Shown piece by piece: positions 35,742 to 46,424 of a stretch of 64,000 bases of DNA. Under the pieces are notes generated by a model. That model ran no database searches and was not told the origin of the DNA. It was given only the letters and a program-made list of their open reading frames with translations. The stretch's first letter is position 1, and every line of letters begins with the position of its first letter. The stretch spans positions 97,554,330 through 97,618,329 of the forward strand of contig NC_091131.1 in assembly GCF_040183065.1 (NCBI RefSeq), written 5' to 3'. The stretch is from Periplaneta americana (lineage: Eukaryota; Arthropoda; Insecta; Blattodea; Blattidae). Position numbers and translations under genes: made by a program.

Positions 35742-35976
35742 TATATACAAATCTGACTTTCATATATAGCTCTCTGTAAAGCTGACTTGAATAATTTCAA
35801 GGAAAATTTGTTTCAAGGCCGGGTATCGAGCCCGGAACCCTTGGATGAGCGCGCCAACTCTCTACTGATTAAGCTACCCAGGAACTCTATCAGACCCCGG
35901 CCCTAGAACAATTTTTTCTTGAAATTATTCAAGTCAGCTTTACAAGGAGCTATACCTGAAAGCGAGATTTGTATAA
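35742..35976 (-). repeat. Family C SINE with inverted flanking arms
   Basis: Arms at 35742-35815 and 35899-35976 are inverted copies (AAAGCTGACTTGAATAATTTC on the left, its complement on the right), separated by a minus-strand tRNA-like head whose B box GGGCTCGATACCCGG is still clear. The whole could fold as one long hairpin capped by the tRNA-like part. Confidence 0.75.
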
Positions 35977-36109
35977 TGCACATTACTATTCATTAACAGA
36001 AAATCACAAATTTAAGTCGCACAGAAAGTGTACATTCAAGGCTGGGCTCTGTCGTTGTCAACCCACTTGAGGTATGAGGATATCAGGGGAATAATCAAGC
36101 CGGGTCTGG

Positions 36110-36216
36110 TAGAGTTCCCGGGTAGCTCAGTCGGTAGAGCGTTGGCGTGCTCAGTCAAAGATCCAGGGTTCTATACCAGATCCTGGAACAATTTTTCCTT
36201 GAAATTATTTAGAAAG
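36110..36216 (+). repeat. tRNA-derived SINE, family C
   Basis: The head CCCGGGTAGCTCAGTCGGTAG has an intact A box. The B-box region, CCAGGGTTCTATACC, is altered. It ends in CAATTTTTCCTTGAAATTAT. It lies 130 bases from the inverted copy to its left. Confidence 0.75.
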
Positions 36217-36597
36217 TTATATGTATGTAATTATGACCTTATAGAATAACCTGTATGTAGTTTTACTTACCTAGGATCTTAAGTTAACTGTCAAAATAAC
36301 ATCAGCAGTTAAGTAGGCCTATGTATAAAATAGTATTCCTCAGTCTTTGTAGCTTACTTAAGGCAATGATTGTACTTTCAATATGGAACTTTCATGAAAT
36401 GAGTGTGTATAGAATGTTTCACTATATGTCTCCACTTTGCAATTTTGAGATGACAATGAAGTCACCAGCGGAAGATTATGCAAGTTTTCACATTGAGAGC
36501 ACTAGCAGGAGGCCTTTGAGATATTCGCAGTGTGTTGTCAAAGAAAGAATCTAATTCGAAAGCAGCAGCGCTGCCAGCTTCCAGAGTGACATTTTAT

Positions 36598-36645
36598 TAC
36601 ACACACACACACACATACACAAACACATACAAAAAATATAATCAC
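36598..36645. repeat. (CA)n microsatellite
   Basis: Imperfect ACAC/ATAC tract. Confidence 0.8.
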
Positions 36646-37221
36646 ATCGTTGCTTTGAATCGACCGGTTTTTCCAGTGCATGTTTGCCCTATAGGAGATG
36701 CAAAACTTAAGACATTCGCATCTTGAACAAGGGAGAAATAGTTCTGCTTTCTGAATAAGTACATTACCACGTCTGGTTCTCAATTTCATTAAAACTGGAT
36801 TTTTTAAAATATTTTAATAGTTCAGTATATACGAGTACAGTTCGCTAAACTTTTTATCCCCAAACATGGGATAACTATCGAACAACATAGCCTATTCTTT
36901 TCCAGAGTAACTACTTCCGCTTTTGTTTATACTCATATAACAATTACTGACGATCTGGGTGCAATAATAACGTTAATGTAAAAAAAAAATCACTTTTGAG
37001 AAAAATGACATAGAAATTTTAAAATTGTTAGGAAAAAACTTTACATTTGATAATAATTAATCTTACGTTAAAGATTTTATAATGTATAATATTTAAGAAC
37101 AGCTATCTATACAAAGGCTCTTATTGTACTCAGCTCCTCAATAAATAACAGAGGTCCAAGGGTAACCATATAGTCTATCAATACCGCTAGTACAGAGCCA
37201 CTATACTGTTTTAATGTATTG

Positions 37222-37462
37222 ATTTTTTATGTTATTTTACGACGCTTTATCAACATCTTAGGTTATTTAGCGTCTGAATGAGATGAAAATGATAATGCCG
37301 GTGAAATGAGTCCGGGGTCCAGCACCGAAAGCATTTGCTCATATTGGGTTGAGGGAGAACCCCGGAAAAAATCTCAACCAGGTAACTTGTCCCGACCGGG
37401 AATCAAATCCGGGTCACCTGGTTTCGCGGCTAGACGCGCTAGCTGTTACTCCACAGGTGTGG
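37222..37462 (-). repeat. tRNA-derived SINE, family B
   Basis: The minus-strand head ACCTGTGGAGTAACAGCTAG, B box CCCGGATTTGATTCCCGG, central TACCTGGTTGAGATTTTTTC and the GACGCTAAATAACC tail match the 11519 copy closely. Confidence 0.85.
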
Positions 37463-37464
37463 AC

Positions 37465-38334
37465 TGTATTGATTTAAATGAACAATTATGTATAACAGCA
37501 ATTATTTTATATTCTGGTAAATTCTTAAATTAATCCCTTTAAAATGATAGGCTTTTGAATGAGTCATACATGTTTCAAGCCAAACTCGTTCAATATAGAC
37601 TTATGAAAGTCTCTGAAAATTAAATGCCCGATCTAGATTACTTGACACCCAGAAAGTAACAAAATCAAATAAAATTTAACCGATCATTTTTCAGATTATG
37701 AACTACTGGAATGATGTAGGAGTAACTACACATCAGGGACAATGAAATGCACGCAGTTCCAATACTATCACAAATTTCAAGTAACGTTACGGATTTTAGA
37801 TTACATATTTTAAGAATAACATGAAACGTTAAGACATATTTAAGTACCTATTTGCAACAATTCATCTTAAAAGGAAGAAATTAAAATAAAATATTCTTCA
37901 ATAACCTTCAATTAAATTACAATAACAAAATTTTTAGTGTGAAGTTACGATGAGTTATTATTAAGTGTGTATTTAATGAAAAATTTTCATATTAATTCAC
38001 AATGATTAATAAAGTGACAGCATACTTGTACAGACCCAGAAACAAAATTTGAGCCACCCGAATTTTCCAAGTTTCAGTTATAACATACTGTGTGCTTACT
38101 GAGCAGTAATTAGTGTGTTAATGACAAGGGCTATTATGATACACATTTTAGAGCTACTATGATACGCTAGAAGGGCTATTATGTTTACAGTGAAAGTAAT
38201 TGACTGAGTTGATCTATTTTCTAACAAAGTAATTTATTTCCTCTTGAGTATATCATAATTTCTCAGCTGTTGAGGGACTTTTGCATTGACATGTTTGCAT
38301 GGTACCTACAATACAATAAAAGTTAAGAACTTTA
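37465..38334. other. LRRC23 intron, no gene seen
   Basis: AT-rich, nothing recognised. Confidence 0.5.
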
Positions 38335-38990
38335 CACTTTTATTTATTTATTCATTAAATACATCGGCACAAAAATTTGAGTGATCACAAGGGTCCTGAA
38401 TACAATAAACATGTACAATATAATGTGATTTTAAACATTAAAGAAAAAAGAAAGTTAATTGTTGAAGACAAATATAAGTGGAGTAATTGAAATAGAGATG
38501 ATGATGATGTAATATTTGAAGAGAATTCTTGATAATATTCATAAGAATAGACATTACACAATCAAAAGGAATGTGAAGTTTCTTAAGATAATTCCATGTG
38601 AATTTTGTAATAGAACCTCTATTGTCAAACAGCAAACCAACGACAGAACATTGTTTAAGAGGGACGTTTTACTTTTGAGAAAGATAAGATAAGGCAGACA
38701 AGGTTCATATATATAGACTTCTTCTCAATATCAACTTCGGTGGCCTGATTTGGGTTCCTTTCGAAACGGATAGTAGGGTCAAGAACAAGAGCCCATTTTA
38801 AGCGTCCATACATAACAATAATGTCTGCCCGTCTAAAAGAACCATCTGATGATACACAATGTACTTGCTCATGAATCTTCCAATTTAAAGTTTTTAACGA
38901 TGTCGCCAAAGCATGTCGTACACGATGATGTCTAGCATTGATCAGCAGCTCGCCTTTAGGCACTGTTCGAGCACTTGTCCAAGTGTTTCA
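38335..38990 (-). mobile_element. LINE C-terminus (R2-like arrangement), relic
   Basis: The minus strand reads CRHPDCSVLETLGQVLEQC, then PKGELLINARHHRVRHAL, VHCVSSDGSFRRADI, LDPTIRFERN and, further left, DNRGSITKFTWNYLKKLHI and SLQILHHH. The ETL-HVL-C zinc-knuckle region and the RRADI...LDPTIRFE block are typical of the endonuclease-side C-terminus of R2/CRE-type LINEs. At least two frameshifts (near 38960 and 38650) separate the blocks. A TTTATTTATTCA tail sits at the left end. Confidence 0.75.
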
Positions 38991-40280
38991 AGCACACTAC
39001 AGTCTGGATGACGGCAGCTGGTTGTGCTAAGAGTTCTTATTTTTACTTATTTACTTAACAATTTTAGCTTAACGGTATTCTTTTTACTGCTAAAATTCAA
39101 CAGAACTTTGGAAAATAGATTCATAATTATTTAGAAAAAAAAACACACACGCACACTCACACGCACGCACGCTTATCGGACCAATATGTCATTGAAATTG
39201 AAAGATTGGTTTTCCAAGATTTCATGTTAAGTTATAGTAATATGCGTTACAAGAGCGGTATGTTGAAGTTTTCATGTTCGAGGAAAAGTTTGAAAAAGCG
39301 AAACGTAGTTGAGCTTTTTTAATTTCCGAGAACTGAAAGAAAACATACCGCTCGTGTATCGTACATTATTTTGTGCGAAGATCGTTTATTACATACCTGA
39401 AAGAGGAATTTCTAATTAGTTGCAATGAAATCTCCATCTTGGTTTCTGTTCAATGACGGCAAATTTGCAAAAAAATATTTATCTTCAACATTGTTGCTTT
39501 AAAATGTTTTCTGTGTTTACTATACTCCAGCAGGCCGTGATATACGTCTGTCTTTTTTTCCCCCAGTCTATAAATGCGAACTTAAAACAAACGGTAAGGT
39601 TATGTAATGATTTAGAGTTTACTTAATTTTTGCAAATATTTAAAAGCAATAATTAACAGTGCAATTTAGGTGAAATTGCAGTGGTAAGTTTCCAATTTAT
39701 AATTATTACTATATTGAACGTCTCTAAAAATAATATGTCAAAAGCCTAAAGCAGTAAAATCAATATGTCACTTAAGCGGTAAGAAGAGGGAAATTGTTAT
39801 GTGTGTTAGGTTGGGAATACTGAATGTGGAATTTTACACTTTCCGCGGATTGGTTTTGTGCGGAAACCAAGCAAATACGCACGATCTCGCACAAATGTAA
39901 TTTTTACTGTAGGCCTACCACTGAAATGGTTTGATATGGTTAATTGATTACTATATCAATAAGGTAGTGTGTTTACGTCATGTTTACATATAATTTTGAA
40001 GGTGGATGTAGTCTAAAGCATTTACAAGACGATTGTATTAAAGAATTAGTGTAATTACTTTTAATGACTCACATACATTTTACTCTTTATTTCATGTAAT
40101 TTAACCTAGTACTGTGTTCCTGTCCCCTAATCCTCTTAATAGGAAAATATGGAATGTTATGTATAAAAACGAGAAAATATATAGGAGTTACTCAGGCGTA
40201 AATGAATTCTTTTATAGTATTTCAGTTGGAAAAGCAATTCGTAAAAGAGTAAGCAAAACTTACAATGTTGTCATTTATAG
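38991..40280. other. LRRC23 intron end; hairpin-forming repeat
   Basis: GAGCGGTATGTT near 39254 and its complement AACATACCGCTC near 39344 bracket GTTCGAGGAAAAG and AAAGCGAAACGTAGTTGAGC, suggesting a short dispersed element. The rest is unremarkable. The acceptor of the next exon is TCATTTATAG. Confidence 0.4.
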
Positions 40281-40394
40281 GAAAAACCGAATAGCAAACA
40301 TGTTGGAGCTGAGGAAATTGAAATTTCTGCCAATGCTGGAGACGTTGGTTGTATTGGAGAATCCCTTCACATTGGATGTCGAAGAGGAGTACAG
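40281..40394 (+). CDS. LRRC23: LRRC23 orthologue, third exon in window
   Basis: The acceptor TCATTTATAG ends at 40280 and the donor GTATTG begins at 40395. The first base completes the split arginine codon of the previous exon and the exon ends with two bases of another arginine codon. It reads KNRIANMLELRKLKFLPMLE, then TLVVLENPFTLDVEEEY. In vertebrate LRRC23 the matching text is GNMVANLGELAKLRDLPKLR, ALVLLDNPCTDETSYR, so this is the last repeat and the LRR cap (ENPF...EEYR). An open frame extends upstream from 40114 but is intronic. Confidence 0.92.
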
Positions 40395-41314
40395 GTATTG
40401 TACCCTAGGACAAGTAAAAGCCGATCAAATTCCCGGCCTTCAGTCCGCTGACTTAACACCATTAAGTGCGGTTTAAATCCAGGATTTAAAAGCTCTCCGA
40501 CAGAGAGTGGTAATATTGACATACAAGCAGTGCTAACACAGTGTGTTAGATCTAACTTCGTTGCTGGTAAAGGTTCTGTGAGGTGTAAAATTATTCATAC
40601 CGCAATAATAGTGCAAACGGGAAAGCATAAATTATGAAAGCTTTTACTCGGAAAGAGAAAACCGTTTTAAAAATTGCGTGTGTAGTACTACACAGGATAT
40701 TTATGCGTTTCTTTGTATTTGTGACATTTGTATAAATGTCGCAACTAGGGGTCAGAGGATATAATATATTTTCACATTTCATGCATCGTAACAGTCCGAT
40801 ACTCTTACTGCCGACCTCTTTGTCACGGATGGTACCTACCCCACACCATATCTCTTGCGATCCCGGTATTTATGTTTTCCTGACCGTAGCTTGCTACTAG
40901 ATTTCAAGCTACTCCGCCCGCAATCACAACAATAGTTAGTTCACTAGAGTACATGTTTAAAACTTGCAATATATTCACCGTATGTCAACGGTCCGTGGAC
41001 GCTATTGTTTAACTAGTGTTTCCGCTTAGCAATTTCTAGCAACGTCTATGAATCTGTTCTATGAGAAAACAATGAGAAAGTTACTGCATTATTTAATTCA
41101 AATAAAAGAACTGTAAAACTTATAATAAATTTCAAACATGTAAAACAACTTACAATTACTAACAAATCACCCTAATTTATCACAGTCATCATTGTAATCA
41201 TAACCAAACTTCATTGACTGACACCTTTGAGCTGTTTCGCCCTTAGGCTTATGAAAACTATGATCCAATTTTCTGGCCATGTTGATCAACACATCGCAGG
41301 CTTATATCTTATAC

Positions 41315-41790
41315 AGAGTGGGCAAAATAAAACTAGCCCGTGGAAAATATATATGAAATAATATATGAATTTATATGTATAAGATACGGGGAAATGACCC
41401 TGACAATGCAGGAAACCGTGATTTCGACGCAACAATGGGTTGATGTCACATGTCCGCGCATGCGCATCTCCCGCATGCTATGTCCCGAGCTTCGCATTGA
41501 GTGAGTGAGTGAGTGAGTGAGTGAGTGAGTGAGTGAGAGAAGCAGACGTGTTTAATGGCCAGTTGAAAGCAACACAAAATGGTGCTCACAATAAAACAAC
41601 GCGTGTTCATTGTTGAGTGTTATGCGAAGCACAATTCATGGAAAAGGTGTGCGGAACTGTTTGCACTAGAGTTTCAGACTGGACGTGTTTTGGAAAGATC
41701 TCCAGCAAAGGCTGCAACGCAAAGCTTAGAAGCAAGCTATAACATTTCATATGACATAACACATTCTTCCCACTTTTTTTTCTGTTAAAA
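41315..41790 (+). mobile_element. mariner-like element, N-terminal HTH fragment
   Basis: CAGAGTGGGCAAAATAAAAC at 41315 looks like a terminal sequence. A frame from 41579 begins MVLTIKQRVFIVECYAKHNS, WKRCAELFALEFQTGRV, the N-terminal DUF4817-type helix-turn-helix shared by many arthropod mariner/IS630 transposases. Homology fades after about 41700 and no DDE part follows. A (GAGT)n microsatellite lies at 41499-41536. Confidence 0.75.
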
Positions 41791-42044
41791 TGCTTAATTA
41801 AGGCATCAGATATTATGTGTCCTGAAAAACTTTAATGTTTTCCGGTGCTAGATTAACTCTTTTGTGCACGGCTGTACAGTTAACAGATTTCGACACTGCG
41901 AGACCGATTCCATGAGAACGTCTCGGTAAGAGACATACCAGGGCTCGTGAGGAGGGTGGGAGATCTTCATTCGCCCTCTATGCTTCCCCTCTTGTGTCCA
42001 TGGCTGACGGATGATATATAAACGAATTATAAATAAGTACATAA

Positions 42045-42475
42045 CTAAAGAAAGAAAGAATCAAAGAAAGAAGTAAATAAATAAATAAAGAAGTAAATAA
42101 ATAAGTAAATAACCAAAAAAGAAAGAAGTAAATAAATAAAGTAATAAATAAGTAAATAAAAAAGGAGTAAATATGTAAATAACCAAAAAAGGAAGAAGTA
42201 AATAAATAAAGAAATAACCAAAAAAGAAATAAGTAAATAAATAAAAAAGAAATAAAGAAAAAGTAAATAAAAAAGAAAGAAGTAAATAAATAAAAAAAGA
42301 AGTAAAGAAAGAAGTAAATAAATAAAAGAGAAGTAAAGAAAGAAGTAAATAAATAAAAAAGAAGTAAAGAAAGAAGTAATTAAATAAAAAAAGAAGTAAA
42401 TAAATAAAAAAGGAGTAAATAAATAAATGAGGAATAAATAAATAAATAAATAAACAAATAAATAGATAATACATT
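42045..42475. repeat. AAGTAAATAAATAAA-type A-rich array
   Basis: A 430-base mosaic of GAAGTAAATAAATAAAAAA and AGAAGTAAAGAAAG words without T- or C-rich interruptions. It shares a long identical stretch with 49385-49475. The 148-residue hydrophobic minus-strand frame is an artefact of the repeat. Confidence 0.85.
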
Positions 42476-42868
42476 TTCAGTAATAATGGAACAGACGATT
42501 TATTCACAACATACAGTGGAAAAAATTACGGAAGTAATTGACACATATTCCTAGAACTCCCTTACTACGACAAATTTGTCGTACACTCCCCGATAGGCAT
42601 AAGGGTAAGTTACAGTAATATCTATAAACATAAATGTAACAAGTGGCTAACAGACGACTAATATGTATGTAGTCTACTGTAAGGAGGTGACGACTTATGA
42701 CACGAATTAAACTATATTATTTTTGTTGGAAAGAAATTTCTCTATACAACGTGATTAATAAAATATGACCCGCGCTTCAAAAAAATGTCATATGGACATA
42801 GTAGGTCCGATGATCATTACATTTAAGGAGCTAAGGTGTTCCAATCCTAAGCGGTAGTAAGTAGAATT

Positions 42869-42869
42869 A

Positions 42870-42911
<42 letters not shown>
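42869..42911. repeat. (AAT)n microsatellite
   Basis: About 14 AAT units. Confidence 0.95.
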
Positions 42912-43393
42912 TTAACCACATTTTAATTTTTTCATAATATATGTACAAATTAAAAGAATGGATGAAATAGAATATCTTTGCAATACTCGATTTTTTCGGC
43001 AATTTTATATTCACTATTCTCTATTTTAACCTAAATTTTATTGTTTATACTTAAGCTCTGTATGGTTCCCATAATAAGGGCAAGCAATGGACCAATTAAT
43101 ACTTCAATTAGTCGTTATCGATTTACCACAGTCTAGTACAGTCACGAAGCTCAATACGTAGGGAATATGTATCCATAGATAGTTTCTAACAACTAGGATC
43201 GCTACTATCGCCTCATAACAGACAATGCAAAATAGTACCGGCACAGTCTATTGTTCCTAGTACCCTCAACAACTCAAGCTTCGTGACTGTATATACTACA
43301 CTGTGGATTTACTTTCTCAACATTATAACCTATAAATGCAAAGACGTTTGGTAATTCATTGATTAAAGTTCTCGTTAACACTTTGTTAGAAAC

Positions 43394-43607
43394 ATAAAAT
43401 TTACTTTGTCATACGTTAAAAGTGTTAAAATTGTTAAAAAAGGTGTTTATCTTCGACAGACGGCCCGTTTCGACGCTATGTGTCGTCGTCTTCAGTGTTT
43501 CTTGAAGAGACACTGAAGACGACGACACATAGCGTCGAAACGGGCCGTCTGTCGAAGGTAAACTCCTTTTTTCAACACTTTTAACGTATGACAAAGTAAA
43601 TTTTACG
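43394..43607. repeat. 214-bp near-perfect palindrome with hammerhead-like cores
   Basis: The arms (about 105 bases each) meet near 43504 and differ at only a few positions. The right arm reads GACA-CTGAAGA at 43509-43519, a short stem GAC (43521-43523)/GTC (43534-43536), GAAA at 43537-43540, and C-loop-G-TC then TGTC at 43550-43553. These are the elements of a minimal type I hammerhead ribozyme, apart from a C-C mismatch at the base of stem II. The left arm holds the same core on the minus strand, with stem I weaker by one pair. Hammerhead motifs are known in Penelope-like retroelements, so this may be a retroelement junction product. Confidence 0.6.
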
Positions 43608-43659
43608 TTTGGTAATTTGTATTCTCTACTTTATGCCGCCTCAAGTTTGGTAATAATAA

Positions 43660-44271
43660 ATACTGAGTGTTCAGTTCAAAGTGTGTCATGGCTCGCTGTA
43701 TGTCGTCATGTGGCTAATCGATGAGCCTAGAGAATTCAATCTTCCTACACTTCCGCAGAGGTGTATTATTCATGTGAAAGAGAAGTTGCCTAGCAAGTAC
43801 GGCGTTCATTCAGAAGAGTACTTATCGATACGTACGGTAACGCCGGTAGTGGCAGGAATGTGAACTGTTTCGAAACATGTACTGAGGTGAGTTCTTTCTT
43901 ACTGTCGGGATATGGGGAGAGGGTTAAGACGATTACTTACGTATTTGTTGACATTAACTTGGACGGTCAACATGGACACGAAGCATTTGATTTGTGTTGT
44001 GGAATGTTGCCGTACGCAACCGATGATAACAAATACCCTGCGTACCACTAGGTCGCGCAAAACACAGTTCGAAAGAGGTTATGGTAGCACACAGACCGTA
44101 CAGACCGCCATCTGTTGCTACGACGTTCAAGTTATACCGTACACGTTCTCAAGTTCAGATTGAACGCCTTGATTAATAGGCAACTTCTCTGGCACCAAAG
44201 CTGAAACTCGCTTCAAATCGCTGACTCATCAACAGTGACGTCATGACACACTTTGAAATGAACATCCAGTA
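43660..44271. mobile_element. Non-autonomous DNA transposon with TIRs
   Basis: The left terminus TACTGAGTGTTCAGTTCAAA and the complement of the right terminus (TACTGGATGTTCATTTCAAA) continue together into GTGTGTCATG, a TIR of about 30 bases. The 610-base interior is unusually GC-rich for the window and has only short open frames on + (43681-43863, 43860-44051, 43912-44163). No transposase motif is seen. The superfamily is not assigned. Confidence 0.7.
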
Positions 44272-44696
44272 TGTAATCTGAACACGATCTTTCTTTTATC
44301 AAACAGCATTTCACATCTGATGTCATTGTGCCCACTATTCTTTAGAGTCATTCACTTAATATTTTGACGTGAAGTTTATAGGATGCAGTTAGAAGGCTAA
44401 CATCTCCATAGCTTACATTGAGATCTATTTCTCTTCTTACGAGTGGGTCATATTTGTTTAATAATTAGTAACTACTAAAATAGCATATTAATACAAAATT
44501 CCTCATTCAGTAAGGAAAACAAATTCTTGCATAGCTCTGTTTTTATTCATAATCTCAAATAAATTCTTATTCCACCAATTTTGATCTACGTATTTATCTA
44601 GTCAGGTAAACTTTAACTATAAAACAGGTAATGTTGATGAAATAAAAAGGCCAGGGGATATCAATTAGTTACTCAGGAAAAATGGGTTGCTTTTCC

Positions 44697-44757
44697 CTCG
44701 AAATTATTCAAATCAACTTTACAGGGAGTTATACCTGAAAGCTTAATTTGCAGGGTT
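44697..44757 (-). repeat. Family C SINE fragment
   Basis: CGAAATTATTCAAATCAACTT followed by TACAGGGAGTTATACCTGAAAGC matches the right arm of the 35742 copy. The tRNA-like head is absent. Confidence 0.6.
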
Positions 44758-45027
44758 GTTTTTGTTTCTTTTTCTAGGTACCCGGTAGTAATTATATTTC
44801 ATAACTCCAATTGGAATTCATCTCTTTATGTAATTTAGTTTAATACTGATAACTTTATTTTGAGTTTCCAGTTCAAAAGTTACATAAATAGGTTAAAATT
44901 GACAAAGTAAAATAAGTATTTCCGTGAATAACCCGTGTGACACGCTGAGTCCATCAAATTACGTCACTCTTATGTCCCACTGTCTGAAGCAAAAACATAA
45001 TTTGATTAATGTGTTCTTTGTTTAAAG

Positions 45028-45211
45028 GGTAGAAATATTAGTGCATCTACCGAATCTGAAAAGAATAGACAAGGGACCTGTGCAGAGAGACGAAACTGAA
45101 GAAGCGAAAGTCAGAAGAGAAGAACTCGGAAGTGAAGACGAAAATGAAGGGGAAGAAGAAGTTGGCGAGGAAGCATCTCCTGAAGAGGAAGGAGATAATG
45201 ATGATGATTGA
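45028..45211 (+). CDS. LRRC23: LRRC23 orthologue, last exon
   Basis: The acceptor TTTAAAG ends at 45027. The first base completes the arginine codon split with the previous exon and the stop TGA is at 45209-45211. It reads VEILVHLPNLKRIDKGPVQR, DETEEAKVRREELGSEDEN, then a tail of Glu, Asp and Gly ending DNDDD. LVHLPNLKRIDK matches LVQMPYLERLDK of vertebrate LRRC23, and E-EEAKVRREEL matches its E-RAEADVIRQRL helix. The strongly acidic C-terminus is also a family feature. With the other three exons this gives 188 residues, against about 343 in the human protein. Confidence 0.92.
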
Positions 45212-45380
45212 TGATGATGACTGAGGTTGCATTAGGATAACGTATTACTCACAAACAGTGTCACAAAATTTTCTGGAATTGTTTTGTTATTAATGGTTTC
45301 TATACTCTTAGTTATTTATATTTTATTCATTTGTAATGTGAGATTTCAGCAAAGAATTAAATTTTAAAAAAGGAAGAAAC
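45212..45380 (+). other. LRRC23 3' UTR with candidate poly(A) signal
   Basis: ATGATGATGA immediately follows the stop. A one-base variant poly(A) signal ATTAAA lies at 45356-45361. No AATAAA is seen within the first 150 bases. Confidence 0.45.
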
Positions 45381-45990
45381 GTGTATTTTGAACACAACCA
45401 AAAAACTCAGTTACACAAAAATATACAGAGTGTTAAAGTATCCAATAGTTTAGGAGGTGCTAGTATGCATCAAAACAAGAAAATAATGTCTAATAAACAT
45501 GGGTCCTACAACACATACTTTCTGAGATCTGAACACTTGTTCATAGGAGGTGCTAAATCTGATGTCCATTCATACTGCTCCTATGACACCGGTACAATTT
45601 GTTTTCATAAATGATCGGTTATCTGAAAAATCAATTATCCGAACACCCCTCGTCCCCAATTGTTTCGGATAATCGATGCTCTACTCACTGTATTCGTAAA
45701 TTTCTAAATGTGCAGTTGCGAAACTCCTCCCATTTCCAACATATCTGTATTAAGTAGGATTTTCATGATATGTAGCAAAGAAATAAAAATTCCACACATT
45801 AGCAATTTGAAGGTAATTTTTTTATAATTATGCATGTAATTACTGAAACAAATACACGCAGTTTATAAATATTACTGCACGTTTTTGAACTCATGGCTAT
45901 GCATGGCAATTAATGTAATTGTAAACATATTGTCGATGTTAAATACATACAGAATATAAATATGGAGGTATATTAAATTTATATCTATAT
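45381..45990. other. Spacer with TE-like words
   Basis: TTATCCGAACACCCC...TTTCGGATAATCGA near 45636-45677 resembles pogo/Tigger-type termini. There is no coding content. Confidence 0.3.
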
Positions 45991-46078
45991 CAATCTAGCG
46001 ATTAATTTAATTTAAGGATCCATGAATCTTTTTCAGAGTCGAAAGGGATCCGCGAACAAAAAAGTTTGGGAACCACTG
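45991..46078 (-). mobile_element. hAT-like terminus
   Basis: The complement of 46049-46078 reads CAGTGGTTCCCAAACTTTTT, the classic hAT/Charlie-type end, followed by GTTCGCGGATCCC. The other end was not located, so the element's size is unknown. Confidence 0.5.
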
Positions 46079-46424
46079 CATACTTTATCTCTCAATATAG
46101 GAGTCTCTCAAGGTCGGACAATGACTAACGAAAGCGCGCTGCCTCGGCCGAAGGGGGCGCTCTCCCCGGTCAAATCGGTCCTGTAACCACAGCAAGAAAA
46201 GAAAAAAACAAGATATTTACTTTTATTTATTGATTTCGACATCATATACAGACTGGTGTACTAAGTTACAATAATCTACTTATGAGGCCAGATCATATTC
46301 GCTTAATTTATGGGTCATTTGTGTTTTACATGAATGCAAGTGAAGTTTCTTAGATTCTCTCACAGCTAATAATTTGGATACTCTGGTTTTCTGAGCTAGG
46401 CATTTTAAATAATTTCACTGTGAT

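Larger units (their letters stand above)
40395..45027. other. LRRC23 last intron
   Basis: 4.6-kb intron with donor GTATTG and acceptor TTTAAAG. It contains a mariner N-terminal fragment, A-rich arrays, a palindrome and a TIR element, listed separately. Confidence 0.75.

Noticed and set aside
36119-36190. Candidate tRNA gene
   Set aside because: The A box is good, but the B box and the folding positions are altered, the acceptor stem does not pair well, and the sequence continues into a SINE body seen elsewhere.
40114-40476. 120-codon open frame around the third LRRC23 exon
   Set aside because: Only 40281-40394 is homologous and spliced in phase. The flanking parts have no homology and are intron.
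42061-42507. 148-residue hydrophobic protein on the minus strand
   Set aside because: Translation of an A-rich tandem array. The apparent membrane segments are compositional.
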